Part shown: in pieces, positions 27,554 to 36,101 of the stretch
How the letters are laid out: every line of letters starts with the position of its first letter
How positions within the stretch are numbered: position 1 is the stretch's first letter
From: Microbacterium terregens
GTDB lineage: Bacteria; Actinomycetota; Actinomycetes; Actinomycetales; Microbacteriaceae
Direction of reading: 5' to 3'
Assembly (NCBI RefSeq): GCF_039534975.1
Contig: NZ_BAAAWH010000001.1
Coordinates: 1 to 64,000 of the forward strand
Length of the DNA stretch: 64,000 nucleotides
Position numbers and translations under genes: made by a program
The notes under the pieces: model-generated
Databases searched by the model: none
What the model saw: the letters and a program-made list of their open reading frames with translations, nothing else
Told to the model about the DNA's origin: nothing

Positions 27554-28426
27554 TCAGTCGTGTTCGGGCCGCAGGAGCCGGAGCCCGGCGACCGCGAGGG
27601 GGATCAGCAGCACGACCGCGGCCACGATGATGGCGGTGACGGCGATGGCGTCGTTTCGGGGCTCCCCGGTGAACCGGCCGACGGCCAGCCAGGACAAGCC
27701 CCAGGCCAGGGCCAGGGCGGGAGCGACGCGCCAGCCGCTCGCCCATGCGATGCCGAGTCCGATCACGGCGACGACCACGAGCACCGCGATGCCCCACGCC
27801 GACGCGGCATCCGCCCACGACTCGGGCACGACCCCGGTGAGCCACGCGGCGATGTTCGCGACCGAGGCGAGGGTGACCCAGCCGAGGTGAAGGCCGGTCA
27901 CGCCGTCGATCCACAGCGCATCCCAGAACCCCGCGCGAGGCGTCCGGGTGACCACCGACAGGCGGAACGTGACGCACAGCGCGACCAGGAGCAGAAGGAT
28001 CACCACGACGGTCCACTCGATGGTGAGGAACTGAGCGGCCACCAGCCAGAGGCCGTTGAGCACGATCGTGAGGGCGATCCACCAGCCCACCGCCCGCTGG
28101 CGGTCAGAGGCTCGTTGCCCCGGCAGCGCCTGCCACACCGCGTATCCGATCAGGCCGGCGTAGATGACCGACCAGATGCTGAACGCAGGGCCTGCGGGGG
28201 CCAGGAACGATCCTTGCGCGGAAAGCTGGCCGCCTTGCGAATCGGCCACGTCGGTTCCGCCGAGTCCGCCGACACCGACCAGCACCGCGACGAGGGTGAA
28301 TCCCAACGCGGACAGGACCGCGATCTGGCGCGCGAGGTCAAGGCCGGTGGACGCCGTACGCCGCGCCCCGGGCATCGCAGAGGTGGGAGCCGCGCCCGGA
28401 GAATTGGTCGCTCGAGGAGTCGTCAC
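27554..28426 (-). CDS. Tryptophan-rich sensory protein (TspO-like) membrane protein
   Basis: This 290-residue protein has about eight or nine hydrophobic helices after a 30-residue polar N-terminus. The segment PAGPAFSIWSVIYAGLIGYA and several Trp-rich helices resemble the extended TspO/MBR-like family of actinobacteria. Classical TspO has five helices and about 160 residues, so this is a longer relative. The function is unknown. Confidence 0.65.
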   Translation of the reverse strand: MTTPRATNSPGAAPTSAMPGARRTASTGLDLARQIAVLSALGFTLVAVLVGVGGLGGTDVADSQGGQLSAQGSFLAPAGPAFSIWSVIYAGLIGYAVWQALPGQRASDRQRAVGWWIALTIVLNGLWLVAAQFLTIEWTVVVILLLLVALCVTFRLSVVTRTPRAGFWDALWIDGVTGLHLGWVTLASVANIAAWLTGVVPESWADAASAWGIAVLVVVAVIGLGIAWASGWRVAPALALAWGLSWLAVGRFTGEPRNDAIAVTAIIVAAVVLLIPLAVAGLRLLRPEHD

Positions 28427-28484
28427 CCTGCCACGCTACGTCCACGGCACCGTCCGGCGTAGGGGTTGACACACCCGCACAGCG

Positions 28485-28527
28485 GGGGTGGCATCATCGC
28501 GACACCCGGGGAGCGGGGTGGCATCAT
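28485..28527 (+). repeat. Short direct repeat upstream of the DUF2834 gene
   Basis: GGGGTGGCATCAT occurs at 28485-28497 and 28515-28527, exactly 30 bases apart, just before the start at 28534. A TTGACA at 28466-28471 lies upstream. It could be a regulator site or a duplication near the translation start. Confidence 0.5.
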
Positions 28528-28533
28528 GGCGCC

Positions 28534-28875
28534 ATGACCCGTGACTGGACGCCCCTGGCTCTCGCCTATCTGCTGCTGGCGGTGGTCGGACTGATCGGAA
28601 CGTGGTGGTTCAACGCCCTTGCCATCGTCCAGATGGTCGACTTCATCGGCGACCTCACCACCAGCGGACCGGCCGTTTCCTCCATCACGGTCGATCTGCT
28701 CGTCGCGGCGATCGCGGGCAGCGTCTTCGTCCTGGTGGAGGCGCGGCGCCTGCGCATGCGGTTCGGATGGCTCTACGTCGCGGGCTCCGCCCTCACGGCC
28801 TTTGCGTTCACCTTCCCTCTCTTCCTCGCCATGCGACAGCGTCGGCTCGTCCGCATGGCCCGCTCGACCTCGTGA
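28534..28875 (+). CDS. DUF2834-like small membrane protein
   Basis: This 113-residue protein has three predicted membrane helices (LALAYLLLAVVGLIGTWWF, ITVDLLVAAIAGSVFVLVEA, WLYVAGSALTAFAFTFPLFL) and ends in a basic tail. The MVDFIGDL segment after helix 1 resembles DUF2834. Its function is unknown. Confidence 0.75.
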   Translation: MTRDWTPLALAYLLLAVVGLIGTWWFNALAIVQMVDFIGDLTTSGPAVSSITVDLLVAAIAGSVFVLVEARRLRMRFGWLYVAGSALTAFAFTFPLFLAMRQRRLVRMARSTS

Positions 28876-28994
28876 CCTGGTGATCGATCACATCGGGACC
28901 GTCCCGGTGTGATCGCCCTGGACACGCGAAACTGGACCGAACCCGCCTCGCCGCCGTCGACCCGACCGCGCAACCCTTACCGAAGGAACGACCC

Positions 28995-30464
28995 GTGCCG
29001 CAGCATCCTGACCCGATCGTGACCATCGCACCCGGCCGGGTGCGCGGCTTCTGGCGCGACGGCTCTGCGGCCTTCCTCGGCATCCCCTTCGCGCAGGCGC
29101 CGGTCGGTGACCTCCGCTTCGCGGCGCCGGTACCGCCCGAGCCGTGGGACGGGGTCCGCGATGCGCTCGAGTACGGCGCGACCGCGCACCGCGAGAAGCC
29201 CGGCGAGGTCACCCTGATCCCCGAGCCCTCGGTGCCCGGCGACGCCACCCTGAACGTCAATGTCTTCACGCCGGCACCGGGCGACCCGGGGGAGCTGCCC
29301 GTCATCGTATACATCCACGGCGGCGGCTACACCGAAGGCTCTCCCGCCAGTCCCTGGTACGACGGCGCCGCCTTCAACCGCGACGGCGTCGTGACGGTGA
29401 CCCTGTCGTACCGGCTCGGCTTCGACGGGTTCGGCCACATCGCCGGAGCACCCAGCAACCGCGGCGTGCGCGACTGGCTGGCCGCGCTGGAGTGGGTGCG
29501 CGAGAACATCTCCGCGTTCGGCGGCGACCCCGGTCGAGTCACCATCGCCGGGCAGTCCGCCGGCGGCGGCGCCGTCCTCACCCTGCTCGGGATGCCGGCA
29601 GCCCAGGGCTTGTTCTCGGCCGCGTGGGCGATGTCCCCCGCGCTTGCTGACGTTCCGCCCGAACGCGCCCGAACGCTCTCCGCCAAGCTGGCGAACCTCG
29701 CGGGGGTGGCGCCCACGCGCGACGGGTTCGCCGGTGTTCCCGAGGCGAAGCTGGTCGAGCTGCAGCGTGGGGCGGCCTCCAGCGATTCGAAGGACCGGCT
29801 CGCCGGTCTTCGCGCGGTCCTGGTCGACGGGCTCCCCTGGGGCCCGATGGTCGATGGCGACCTGATCAAGACCTCGACGGTGGACGCGCTCCGCGCGGGC
29901 GTCGGAGCCGGCATCCCCCTCGTTGTGGGGTCGACCGATGACGAGTTCACGATGCTGGCCGACCGCGTCAAGAACAAGCTGCGGCTCGTGCCGGCGTCGT
30001 TCGCGCTGGGCCTGCTGGGCGTGCCACCGGGAACACGCGCCGCGTACCTGCGCGACAACGCGGCGCAGCGTCGCAAAGGCACCGCGGCCGTGCTGGGGCG
30101 ATACGCGACCGATGCCGTCTTCCGGGCCGGGGTGGTCCGCGTTGCGGAGGCACGCGCCCAGGCGGCGACCTGGGTGTACCGGTTCGAGTGGCCGTCGCCG
30201 GTCATCGGCTGGGCGTGCCACTGCCTGGACGTGCCGTTCTGGTTCGACTGCCTCGATGCCGGGGTCGGTGCGCTTGCCGGCGACCACCCGCCCCGCGCGC
30301 TCGCGGCCGCCGTGCACGGCTCGGCAGTCGCGTTCGCGCGGGACGGCGAACCGGGGTGGCGGGCCTGGTCGACGATGCCCGGCTCCACGCGCATCTTCGG
30401 CGGTGAGCCGTCCCGTCCGGACGTCACCGCCGACGGGTACGCGAGCGTCCGCGCCCTGGTCTGA
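28995..30464 (+). CDS. Carboxylesterase/lipase family protein
   Basis: This 489-residue type B carboxylesterase has GIPFAQAPVGDLRF near 29-42, LNVNVFTPAPG, HGGG at 108-111, nucleophile GQSAGG with Ser188 and a probable catalytic His in HCLDVPFWFD. The start is GTG (28995) with GAAGGAA upstream. It is only distantly related to the esterase at 23676, so a recent local duplication is unlikely. The substrate is unknown. Confidence 0.88.
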   Translation: MPQHPDPIVTIAPGRVRGFWRDGSAAFLGIPFAQAPVGDLRFAAPVPPEPWDGVRDALEYGATAHREKPGEVTLIPEPSVPGDATLNVNVFTPAPGDPGELPVIVYIHGGGYTEGSPASPWYDGAAFNRDGVVTVTLSYRLGFDGFGHIAGAPSNRGVRDWLAALEWVRENISAFGGDPGRVTIAGQSAGGGAVLTLLGMPAAQGLFSAAWAMSPALADVPPERARTLSAKLANLAGVAPTRDGFAGVPEAKLVELQRGAASSDSKDRLAGLRAVLVDGLPWGPMVDGDLIKTSTVDALRAGVGAGIPLVVGSTDDEFTMLADRVKNKLRLVPASFALGLLGVPPGTRAAYLRDNAAQRRKGTAAVLGRYATDAVFRAGVVRVAEARAQAATWVYRFEWPSPVIGWACHCLDVPFWFDCLDAGVGALAGDHPPRALAAAVHGSAVAFARDGEPGWRAWSTMPGSTRIFGGEPSRPDVTADGYASVRALV

Positions 30465-30556
30465 GTCGGCGCGCGGCCGTTCTGTGTCGATGACCGGGGA
30501 TATTCGCGCAGCGGCAAGGCCCGGGGCTGCCCTCGGACGGGATTCTCCCCGCGGAT

Positions 30557-31426
30557 TCACCGCCCGGCTGCCACAAACCGGCTCCGGCGACGACTGGCCA
30601 GCAAGCCGGCCAGGGCCGCTCGCACCTGATCCGCGTGCCACATGACATCCTCGGCGATAGGGCTGTACGTCGCATAGCCGAGAGCCGCAGCAGCCTGAAT
30701 GCGACGGCGATCCCTTCGCTGATCCGCCCAACTCGAATGGAACTCCTGACTGTCGCACTCGACGATGAGCCACCCGTCGACGACGAAGTCGACGCGACCT
30801 ACGCCGGCGATCGGGACCTGCACCTCGAAGCGGACGCCGAGCGAACGCAGAATGAGCCGGAGCAGCGTCTCGGGGCCGGACTCCGCGCGTGGGTCGATCA
30901 GCCGGCGCAGCACGCGGTGGCGCCTCGGAAGCACGCGGAAGAGCTCATCGAGATCGTCCAGTGCGAGAATCCCGACCCGCAGGGCCGAGTCGAGCGTGGC
31001 GAGAGCTGCTCGGGGTGGTTGGCAGCGGATGGCGGAGACGACGGCATCGAACAGCTCCACCGACGTGGAGCACGGGTGCGGGGTGCGATGGAGCCGCCCC
31101 CAGTGGCGTCGAACGGAACGCGTCGGTCGTGGAGCGGAGGGCCGGGCCGCGTGGAGGTGCACGTGCAGAGCTGACGTGTCGAGCACGAAGACGCCATGCC
31201 GGGCGAGTTCCGACACGCACGCGAGGCGCCCGCCCAGCGCACACGCCTGTACGAGGTCGGCCGGCGTGTCGACGGGGAGGTAGGCACCCGGGCGTGGGCG
31301 CATGACCCGCCCATCCGCAACGGCCGCACGCAGGTTCCGATCTGTCCATCCTCGCGCCACGAGATCTCGTCGCCGATGGAAGTGAGTGAACCGGCCGCGG
31401 GTATCGAGGTCGACGGGCTGCAGCAT
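30557..31426 (-). CDS. AbiEi-like N-terminal domain plus DUF559-like nuclease-fold domain protein
   Basis: About 290 residues. The N-terminus (GRFTHFHRRRDLVARGWTDR, LRAAVADGRVMRPRPGAYLP) resembles the winged-helix domain of AbiEi-type antitoxins. The C-terminal part (VDFVVDGWLIVECDSQEFHS, DQRRDRRRIQAAAALGYAT) resembles the DUF559/Vsr-like PD-(D/E)XK fold with VDFVV and IVECD. Single-gene versions of this type are common in this family of bacteria, and no AbiEii partner is adjacent. The ATG at 31426 is chosen; a GTG at 31468 is also possible. Its function is not established. Confidence 0.65.
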   Translation of the reverse strand: MLQPVDLDTRGRFTHFHRRRDLVARGWTDRNLRAAVADGRVMRPRPGAYLPVDTPADLVQACALGGRLACVSELARHGVFVLDTSALHVHLHAARPSAPRPTRSVRRHWGRLHRTPHPCSTSVELFDAVVSAIRCQPPRAALATLDSALRVGILALDDLDELFRVLPRRHRVLRRLIDPRAESGPETLLRLILRSLGVRFEVQVPIAGVGRVDFVVDGWLIVECDSQEFHSSWADQRRDRRRIQAAAALGYATYSPIAEDVMWHADQVRAALAGLLASRRRSRFVAAGR

Positions 31427-31718
31427 GCCGGCCAGCTTGGCGGGGAGCCGAGACCACTCCGACCGCACTGGACGATTCGGGCAGTTCTGCCCTCGACGTG
31501 CGCCTTGGGGAGGAGCCGCTTCAGCCGCCGGCGGGCCCGGACCGTCGCCCGGTCAAAACACGGGGAGGTTCCGGCCACCGACGGCCGCACCCGCCACCCG
31601 GACGCACTATCTCCCGCGACTTTGACGGCGCGCCCGTGCGCCGGAGCCGCCGGCGGGCCCGGACCGTCGCCCGAGCCGCTCGAGCACCGGCGACACCGCG
31701 ACGCCCGAGGCGACGGAG
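31427..31718. other. Non-coding gap with a duplicated 29-bp segment
   Basis: About 290 bases without a supported gene. AGCCGCCGGCGGGCCCGG followed by ACCGTCGCCCG occurs twice (31523-31551 and 31645-31673), 122 bases apart. Its GCCGCCGGCGGGC core is self-complementary. No clear promoter was found. Confidence 0.6.
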
Positions 31719-32663
31719 TCAGACGATGAGCTGCGCCCCCGGCATGCGCTTGAGCATGACCTCGATCGCCTCGACGTTCGCGTCGACGAGTACGGCGTCG
31801 CGTCCCAGGGCCGCAGCGACCGCGCCGGTCGTGCCGCTGCCCGCGAAGAAGTCGAGCACGCGGTCACCGGGCCGGCTGGATGCTTGGACGATGCGTCGCA
31901 GGATGCCCTCCGGCTTCTGCGTGGGGTAGCCCGTCTTCTCCCGACCCGTGGTCGGCACGATCGTGTGCCACCACACGTCGGTCGGCAGCTTGCCGCGGGC
32001 GACCTTCTCTGCGGTGACGAGTCCCGGTGCCATGTAGGGTTCGCGATCGACGGCGTCCGAGTTGAACCAGTAGCGGTCGGGATCCTTGACGTACACCAGG
32101 ATCGTGTCGTGCTTCGTCGGCCACCGTCGCCGCGTCTTGGCTCCGTAGTCGTATGCCCAGATCAGCTCGTTGAGAAAGCGCTCGCGCCCGAAGAGCGCGT
32201 CCATGAGCACCTTCGCGTAGTGCGCTTCGCGGTAGTCCAGGTGCACATAGAGCGTCCCGTCCGCGGCCAGCAGACGCCAGGCTTCGGCCAGACGGGGCTC
32301 GAGGAATCCCCAGTAGTCGTCGAACCGGTCATCGTAAGCGCGCAGGTCGCCGCGCAGGCGCTCGTACTCACGCCCGTGGAACCCGCGTCGCACGACGCCG
32401 CCACCCGCGGGATCGACGATCGCGGGGGGTTCCGACGTCGCAGACCCCGTCGGTGGCGTGGGTGCGGTGCCTGTCACAGAGCGCGCCGTCTCCAGTGCCC
32501 GCCCCTGCACGCGTCCGGTGTTGAACGGCGGGTCGAGGTAGATCAGCGTGAACGACTCGTCCGGGTACGCGGCAGCGACGGCGAGGTTGTCGCCGTGGTG
32601 GATCGTCACCGAGCCTCGCGGCGGCGCGGAATCCGCTGGGTCGACCGCCTCAGCGCCGCTCAC
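31719..32663 (-). CDS. Site-specific DNA methyltransferase (N4/N6 family)
   Basis: This 314-residue amino-methyltransferase has the catalytic motif DPPF at 44-47 preceding the AdoMet-binding FAGSGTTG near residue 275, the beta-class order. GYPTQKPEGILRRIV marks the same class. It methylates adenine or cytosine amino groups at a specific DNA site. The GTG start at 32663 overlaps the stop of the lipoate ligase gene (GTGA), so the two are coupled. No restriction endonuclease gene is adjacent, suggesting an orphan methylase. A longer open frame upstream belongs to the overlap with the ligase gene. Confidence 0.88.
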   Translation of the reverse strand: MSGAEAVDPADSAPPRGSVTIHHGDNLAVAAAYPDESFTLIYLDPPFNTGRVQGRALETARSVTGTAPTPPTGSATSEPPAIVDPAGGGVVRRGFHGREYERLRGDLRAYDDRFDDYWGFLEPRLAEAWRLLAADGTLYVHLDYREAHYAKVLMDALFGRERFLNELIWAYDYGAKTRRRWPTKHDTILVYVKDPDRYWFNSDAVDREPYMAPGLVTAEKVARGKLPTDVWWHTIVPTTGREKTGYPTQKPEGILRRIVQASSRPGDRVLDFFAGSGTTGAVAAALGRDAVLVDANVEAIEVMLKRMPGAQLIV

Positions 32664-33709
32664 GGCACCCGGTACAGCCACGGGTCCGTGGCGAACTTCG
32701 ACTCGACCAGGGCTTCGGCCTCCGCGTACTCCTCGTCCGTGATGCGGCCGGGCACAGCCCCGTACAGCTTCGCGAACGTGTCGATGAATCGCTCGATGAT
32801 CGCCTCGCGCGGCAGGCCGGTCTGGCGGCGGAGCGGATCGACCCGCTTGGCGGCCGAGGTCGTCCCCTTGTCGCTGAGCTTCTCGCGCCCGATGCGCAGC
32901 ACCTCGGTCATCACCTGACCGTCCATGTCGTAGCTGAGCGTGGCATGGTGCAGCACCCCGCCGTTGGCGAGCCGCTTCTGCGCCGCGCCGCCGATCTTTC
33001 CCTGCGGGCTCGCGATGTCGTTGAGCGGCTGGTAGGTGGCCTCGATCCCGAGCGAGCGCAGCGCCTGCAGCACCCAGTCGTCCAGGAACGCGTACGAGTC
33101 GGCGAACGTCATCCCCGCGACGAGGGATGCCGGGACATAGAGCGAATAGGTCACGATCGAGTTCGCGGCCATGAGCATGGCACCCCCGCCGGAGATGCGC
33201 CGCACCACGTCGAACCCGTGCCGGGCCGCGCCCTCGGGATCGACCTCGTTGCGGTAGGACTGGAACGACCCGATAACGACCGCCGACTCGTCCCATTCCC
33301 AGAGGCGGAGCGTGGGGCGACGCCGCCCGTCACCGACCCGCGTGGTGAGCACTTCGTCCAGCGCGAGGTTCATTCGCGGCGAGACGGGTCGCTCGTGCAG
33401 GATCTCCCATTCGAAGTCGCGCCAGCCCGGTGCGGTCACCAGCGCACGGCGGACAGCGGTGCCGACCGCCTCGGGTGTGAACCCGAGCAGCTGGGCGCCC
33501 TCGGGCAGGGACGCGCGCACGGCGGCCGCGATGGCCACGGCATCCGTCTCGATGGGGAGGCCGTTGACGGCGTCGTTGATATCGTCCAGGGCGGTGTCGG
33601 GCTCGAGGAAGAAGTCGCCGGCGAGGCGGAATCCGAAGATCCTGCCCTCGCGCTCTTCGAGGTCGACGACGACCAGCTTGCCTCCGGGCACCTTGTATTC
33701 GCCGTGCAT
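32660..33709 (-). CDS. Lipoate-protein ligase family protein, accessory domain first
   Basis: The first 90 residues (MHGEYKVPGGKLVVVD, RLAGDFFLEPD) resemble the accessory C-terminal domain of bacterial LplA or the separate LplB of Thermoplasma. The catalytic BPL/LPL domain follows with PRMNLALDEVL, RISGGGAMLM and the lysine segment GKIGGAAQKR. Such ligases attach lipoate, or an octanoyl group, to E2 and GcvH proteins. The domain order is reversed relative to E. coli LplA. It overlaps the methyltransferase gene by four bases. The exact acyl substrate is uncertain. Confidence 0.87.
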   Translation of the reverse strand: MHGEYKVPGGKLVVVDLEEREGRIFGFRLAGDFFLEPDTALDDINDAVNGLPIETDAVAIAAAVRASLPEGAQLLGFTPEAVGTAVRRALVTAPGWRDFEWEILHERPVSPRMNLALDEVLTTRVGDGRRRPTLRLWEWDESAVVIGSFQSYRNEVDPEGAARHGFDVVRRISGGGAMLMAANSIVTYSLYVPASLVAGMTFADSYAFLDDWVLQALRSLGIEATYQPLNDIASPQGKIGGAAQKRLANGGVLHHATLSYDMDGQVMTEVLRIGREKLSDKGTTSAAKRVDPLRRQTGLPREAIIERFIDTFAKLYGAVPGRITDEEYAEAEALVESKFATDPWLYRVP

Positions 33710-33745
33710 GGATTCAGCCTAAGCGCGGCGTCGCGGCGAAGCCGC

Positions 33746-34942
33746 TCAGGCGGTGACGAGCATGTGCAGCGCGGCCGGTGAGAGGGCGTGCTCGATGGCG
33801 AGCATGCTCGCGCCCCGCACGCCGGCATTCTCCGCGGCCGAGGACTGCACGATGGCCAGATGCTCGGTCGCGAGCGGCGTCGAGCGGGTGTAGACGACTT
33901 CGCGCACGCCGGCGATGAGGTGTTCGCCGACACGGGCCATCGAGCCGCCGATCGCGATGATGGACGGGTTCATCAGACTCACGCAGGCGGTGAGCACCTC
34001 GCCGATGTCGCGGCCGGCCTGTCGCACGGCCTGGATCGCATCGATGTTGCCGTGCTTGACGAGCTCCACCACATCGTCGCCGTTCGCCGCGGTGATGCCC
34101 TGCGCGCGCAGCTCACGGGCGATGGCGGGACCCGAGGCGAGGGCCTCGAGGCAGCCGCGGTTTCCGCAGCTGCAGGGCACGTCCGAGCCCCGCGCTACGC
34201 GCACGTGCCCGATGTCACCGGCGACGCCCTGCGCGCCGCGCAGCAGCTGGCCGCCGGAGATCACGCCCGCGCCGATGCCCGTCGCGATCTTCACGAACAT
34301 CAGGTGTTCCACTGCCGGCCACGCGGTGGCCCGTTCGCCGAGCGCCATGATGTTGACGTCGTTGTCGACCAGCACGGGCGCGTCCAGGTGCTGACGCACC
34401 CATCCCGGGATGTCGAACCGGTCCCACCCGGGCATGATCGGCGGGTTGACCGGGCGCCCGGTCGAGAACTCCACGGGCCCCGGGACGCCGATGCCGATCG
34501 CGGCGATGTCGCCGGCATCCCGGCCTGCCTCCGCCAGCAGGCTGAGCGCCGTCTCCAGGGTCCAGGTCAGCACCGGCACGGGACCGAGCGTGATGTCGAG
34601 CGGTTCGATGCGCTCGGCGAGGATCGTCGCACCCAGATCGCTGATCGCGACGGTGGCGTGCGTCGCGCCGATGTCCGCCGCGACGACCACACGCGCCCCC
34701 GGGTTCAGGGCGAACTGCGACGGCGGCCGGCCCCCGGTCGACGCGGCCTCGGCAACCGGGGTGACCAGTCCCATGCGCATCAGCTCGTCCACCCGGACGG
34801 CGATCGTCGACCGTGCCAGGCCGGTGGATTTCGCGAGCTGAGCGCGCGTGCGCGGAACGCCGTCGCGAAGAAGCTGGAAGAGCTCCGTCACGCCCATTCC
34901 GGCGGAAGATTCGACACCCATTGCCACGATCCACTCACTCAC
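33746..34942 (-). CDS. ROK family transcriptional regulator
   Basis: This protein of about 398 residues has an N-terminal winged helix (RTRAQLAKSTGLARSTIAVR) followed by a ROK sugar-kinase-like domain: ADIGATHATVAISD, IGIGVPGPVEFSTG, and the Zn motif CSCGNRGCLEA. It probably represses the adjacent sugar ABC operon and releases DNA on binding the sugar. The GTG at 34942 and an ATG at 34921 are both possible starts. Confidence 0.9.
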   Translation of the reverse strand: MSEWIVAMGVESSAGMGVTELFQLLRDGVPRTRAQLAKSTGLARSTIAVRVDELMRMGLVTPVAEAASTGGRPPSQFALNPGARVVVAADIGATHATVAISDLGATILAERIEPLDITLGPVPVLTWTLETALSLLAEAGRDAGDIAAIGIGVPGPVEFSTGRPVNPPIMPGWDRFDIPGWVRQHLDAPVLVDNDVNIMALGERATAWPAVEHLMFVKIATGIGAGVISGGQLLRGAQGVAGDIGHVRVARGSDVPCSCGNRGCLEALASGPAIARELRAQGITAANGDDVVELVKHGNIDAIQAVRQAGRDIGEVLTACVSLMNPSIIAIGGSMARVGEHLIAGVREVVYTRSTPLATEHLAIVQSSAAENAGVRGASMLAIEHALSPAALHMLVTA

Positions 34943-35030
34943 ACGACCGGGTCGGCCGAAGTTGGGGAAGTTCTGCCGTTCCCGTCGGTCGCAACGCTAC
35001 ACAACGGACAAAAGCCCCCGTTTTGCGTTA

Positions 35031-36101
35031 CTATGCGCGACCGCCGGGCCTCGCGAACCGCTGCTGCAGCAGCACCGCGACCACGATGATGATGCCCTTG
35101 GCCACCGCTTGCACCGATGATGTCAGGTTGTTCTGGACGAACACGTTCGTCAGGGTGGCGAAGATCAGCACCCCGAAGACGGTGCCGGTGATCGTGCCGC
35201 GCCCGCCGACCAGCAGCGTGCCGCCGACGACGACCGCGGCGATCACGTCGAGTTCCAGCAGCGTGCCGTGCGTCGAGCTGCCGGCCGTCGTGCGTCCGAG
35301 GATCATCACGGCGCCGATGCCCGCGCACAGGCCGGCGATCGCGTACAGCCACATCGTGTGGCGTTTCACGTTGATGCCCGCGAGCCGGGCGGCCTCGCGG
35401 TTGCCGCCGATGGCGACGGTGCGGCGACCGAACGTCGTGCGGTTGAGAATCACCCAGCCGACCGCGGCGACGATCGCGAAGATCCAGATCAGGACGTCGA
35501 CACCGATGAAGTCGGCGTTCATGAAGCTGATGAAGCCGCGGTCCTCGACGATGAGTGTGCGGCGTTCGGCGAGGATCTCCGCGAGTCCGCGCGCCGCGAC
35601 CAGCATTGCGAGGGTCGCCATGAAGGCGACGACGTTGCCGTATGCGATCACCACACCGTTGATCAGGCCCGCACCGAGCCCGACAGCGAGCGCGATCACG
35701 ATCATGACGACCCAGTGGGTCTGGTCCGCGAGGTCCTGGATCGCCGCGAGGGTCGCCACGATCGAGGCGAGGCCCAGCACCGACCCGACAGACAGGTCGA
35801 TGCCGCCCGCGATGATGACGAGGGTCATGCCGATGCTGACGACACCGATGATCGACGCCTGACGAAGGATCACGAGCGCATTGCTGAGCGTGGTGAAGCT
35901 CTCCCCGGCGGTGACGGCACCGACGATCACCAACACCAGCAGCGCGACGACGAGCCCGAGATTGCGGCCGACGGAGCCGGACAGGATCTTCTGCATTCCG
36001 GATTTCTCCGTGTTCCGAGACGCGCCGTTCCCGGCGGGAGACGGGGCATCCCCGGAGGAGGGCGGACCGACCAGGTCCCCCGTGGTTACTGGCTCGCTCA
36101 C
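35031..36101 (-). CDS. Sugar ABC transporter permease (RbsC type)
   Basis: This 356-residue integral membrane protein has about ten helices and the family motifs IAGGIDLSVGSVLGL, GRRTVAIGGNREAARLAGI and VVVGGTLLVGGRGTITGT. The N-terminal 35 residues are polar. Its start overlaps the ATPase stop (ATGA). With the ATPase and the divergent binding protein it forms a CUT2-type monosaccharide or polyol importer. The substrate is not defined by sequence alone. Confidence 0.92.
   Translation of the reverse strand: MSEPVTTGDLVGPPSSGDAPSPAGNGASRNTEKSGMQKILSGSVGRNLGLVVALLVLVIVGAVTAGESFTTLSNALVILRQASIIGVVSIGMTLVIIAGGIDLSVGSVLGLASIVATLAAIQDLADQTHWVVMIVIALAVGLGAGLINGVVIAYGNVVAFMATLAMLVAARGLAEILAERRTLIVEDRGFISFMNADFIGVDVLIWIFAIVAAVGWVILNRTTFGRRTVAIGGNREAARLAGINVKRHTMWLYAIAGLCAGIGAVMILGRTTAGSSTHGTLLELDVIAAVVVGGTLLVGGRGTITGTVFGVLIFATLTNVFVQNNLTSSVQAVAKGIIIVVAVLLQQRFARPGGRA

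Noticed and set aside
28977..30773. 598-codon minus-strand frame over the second carboxylesterase
   Set aside because: It is the antisense shadow of a clear esterase gene; the composition is Arg/Gly/Ala rich without domains.
30557..31426. Complete AbiE toxin-antitoxin system
   Set aside because: Only an AbiEi-like domain is present and no AbiEii toxin gene is adjacent, so a working toxin-antitoxin pair is not supported.
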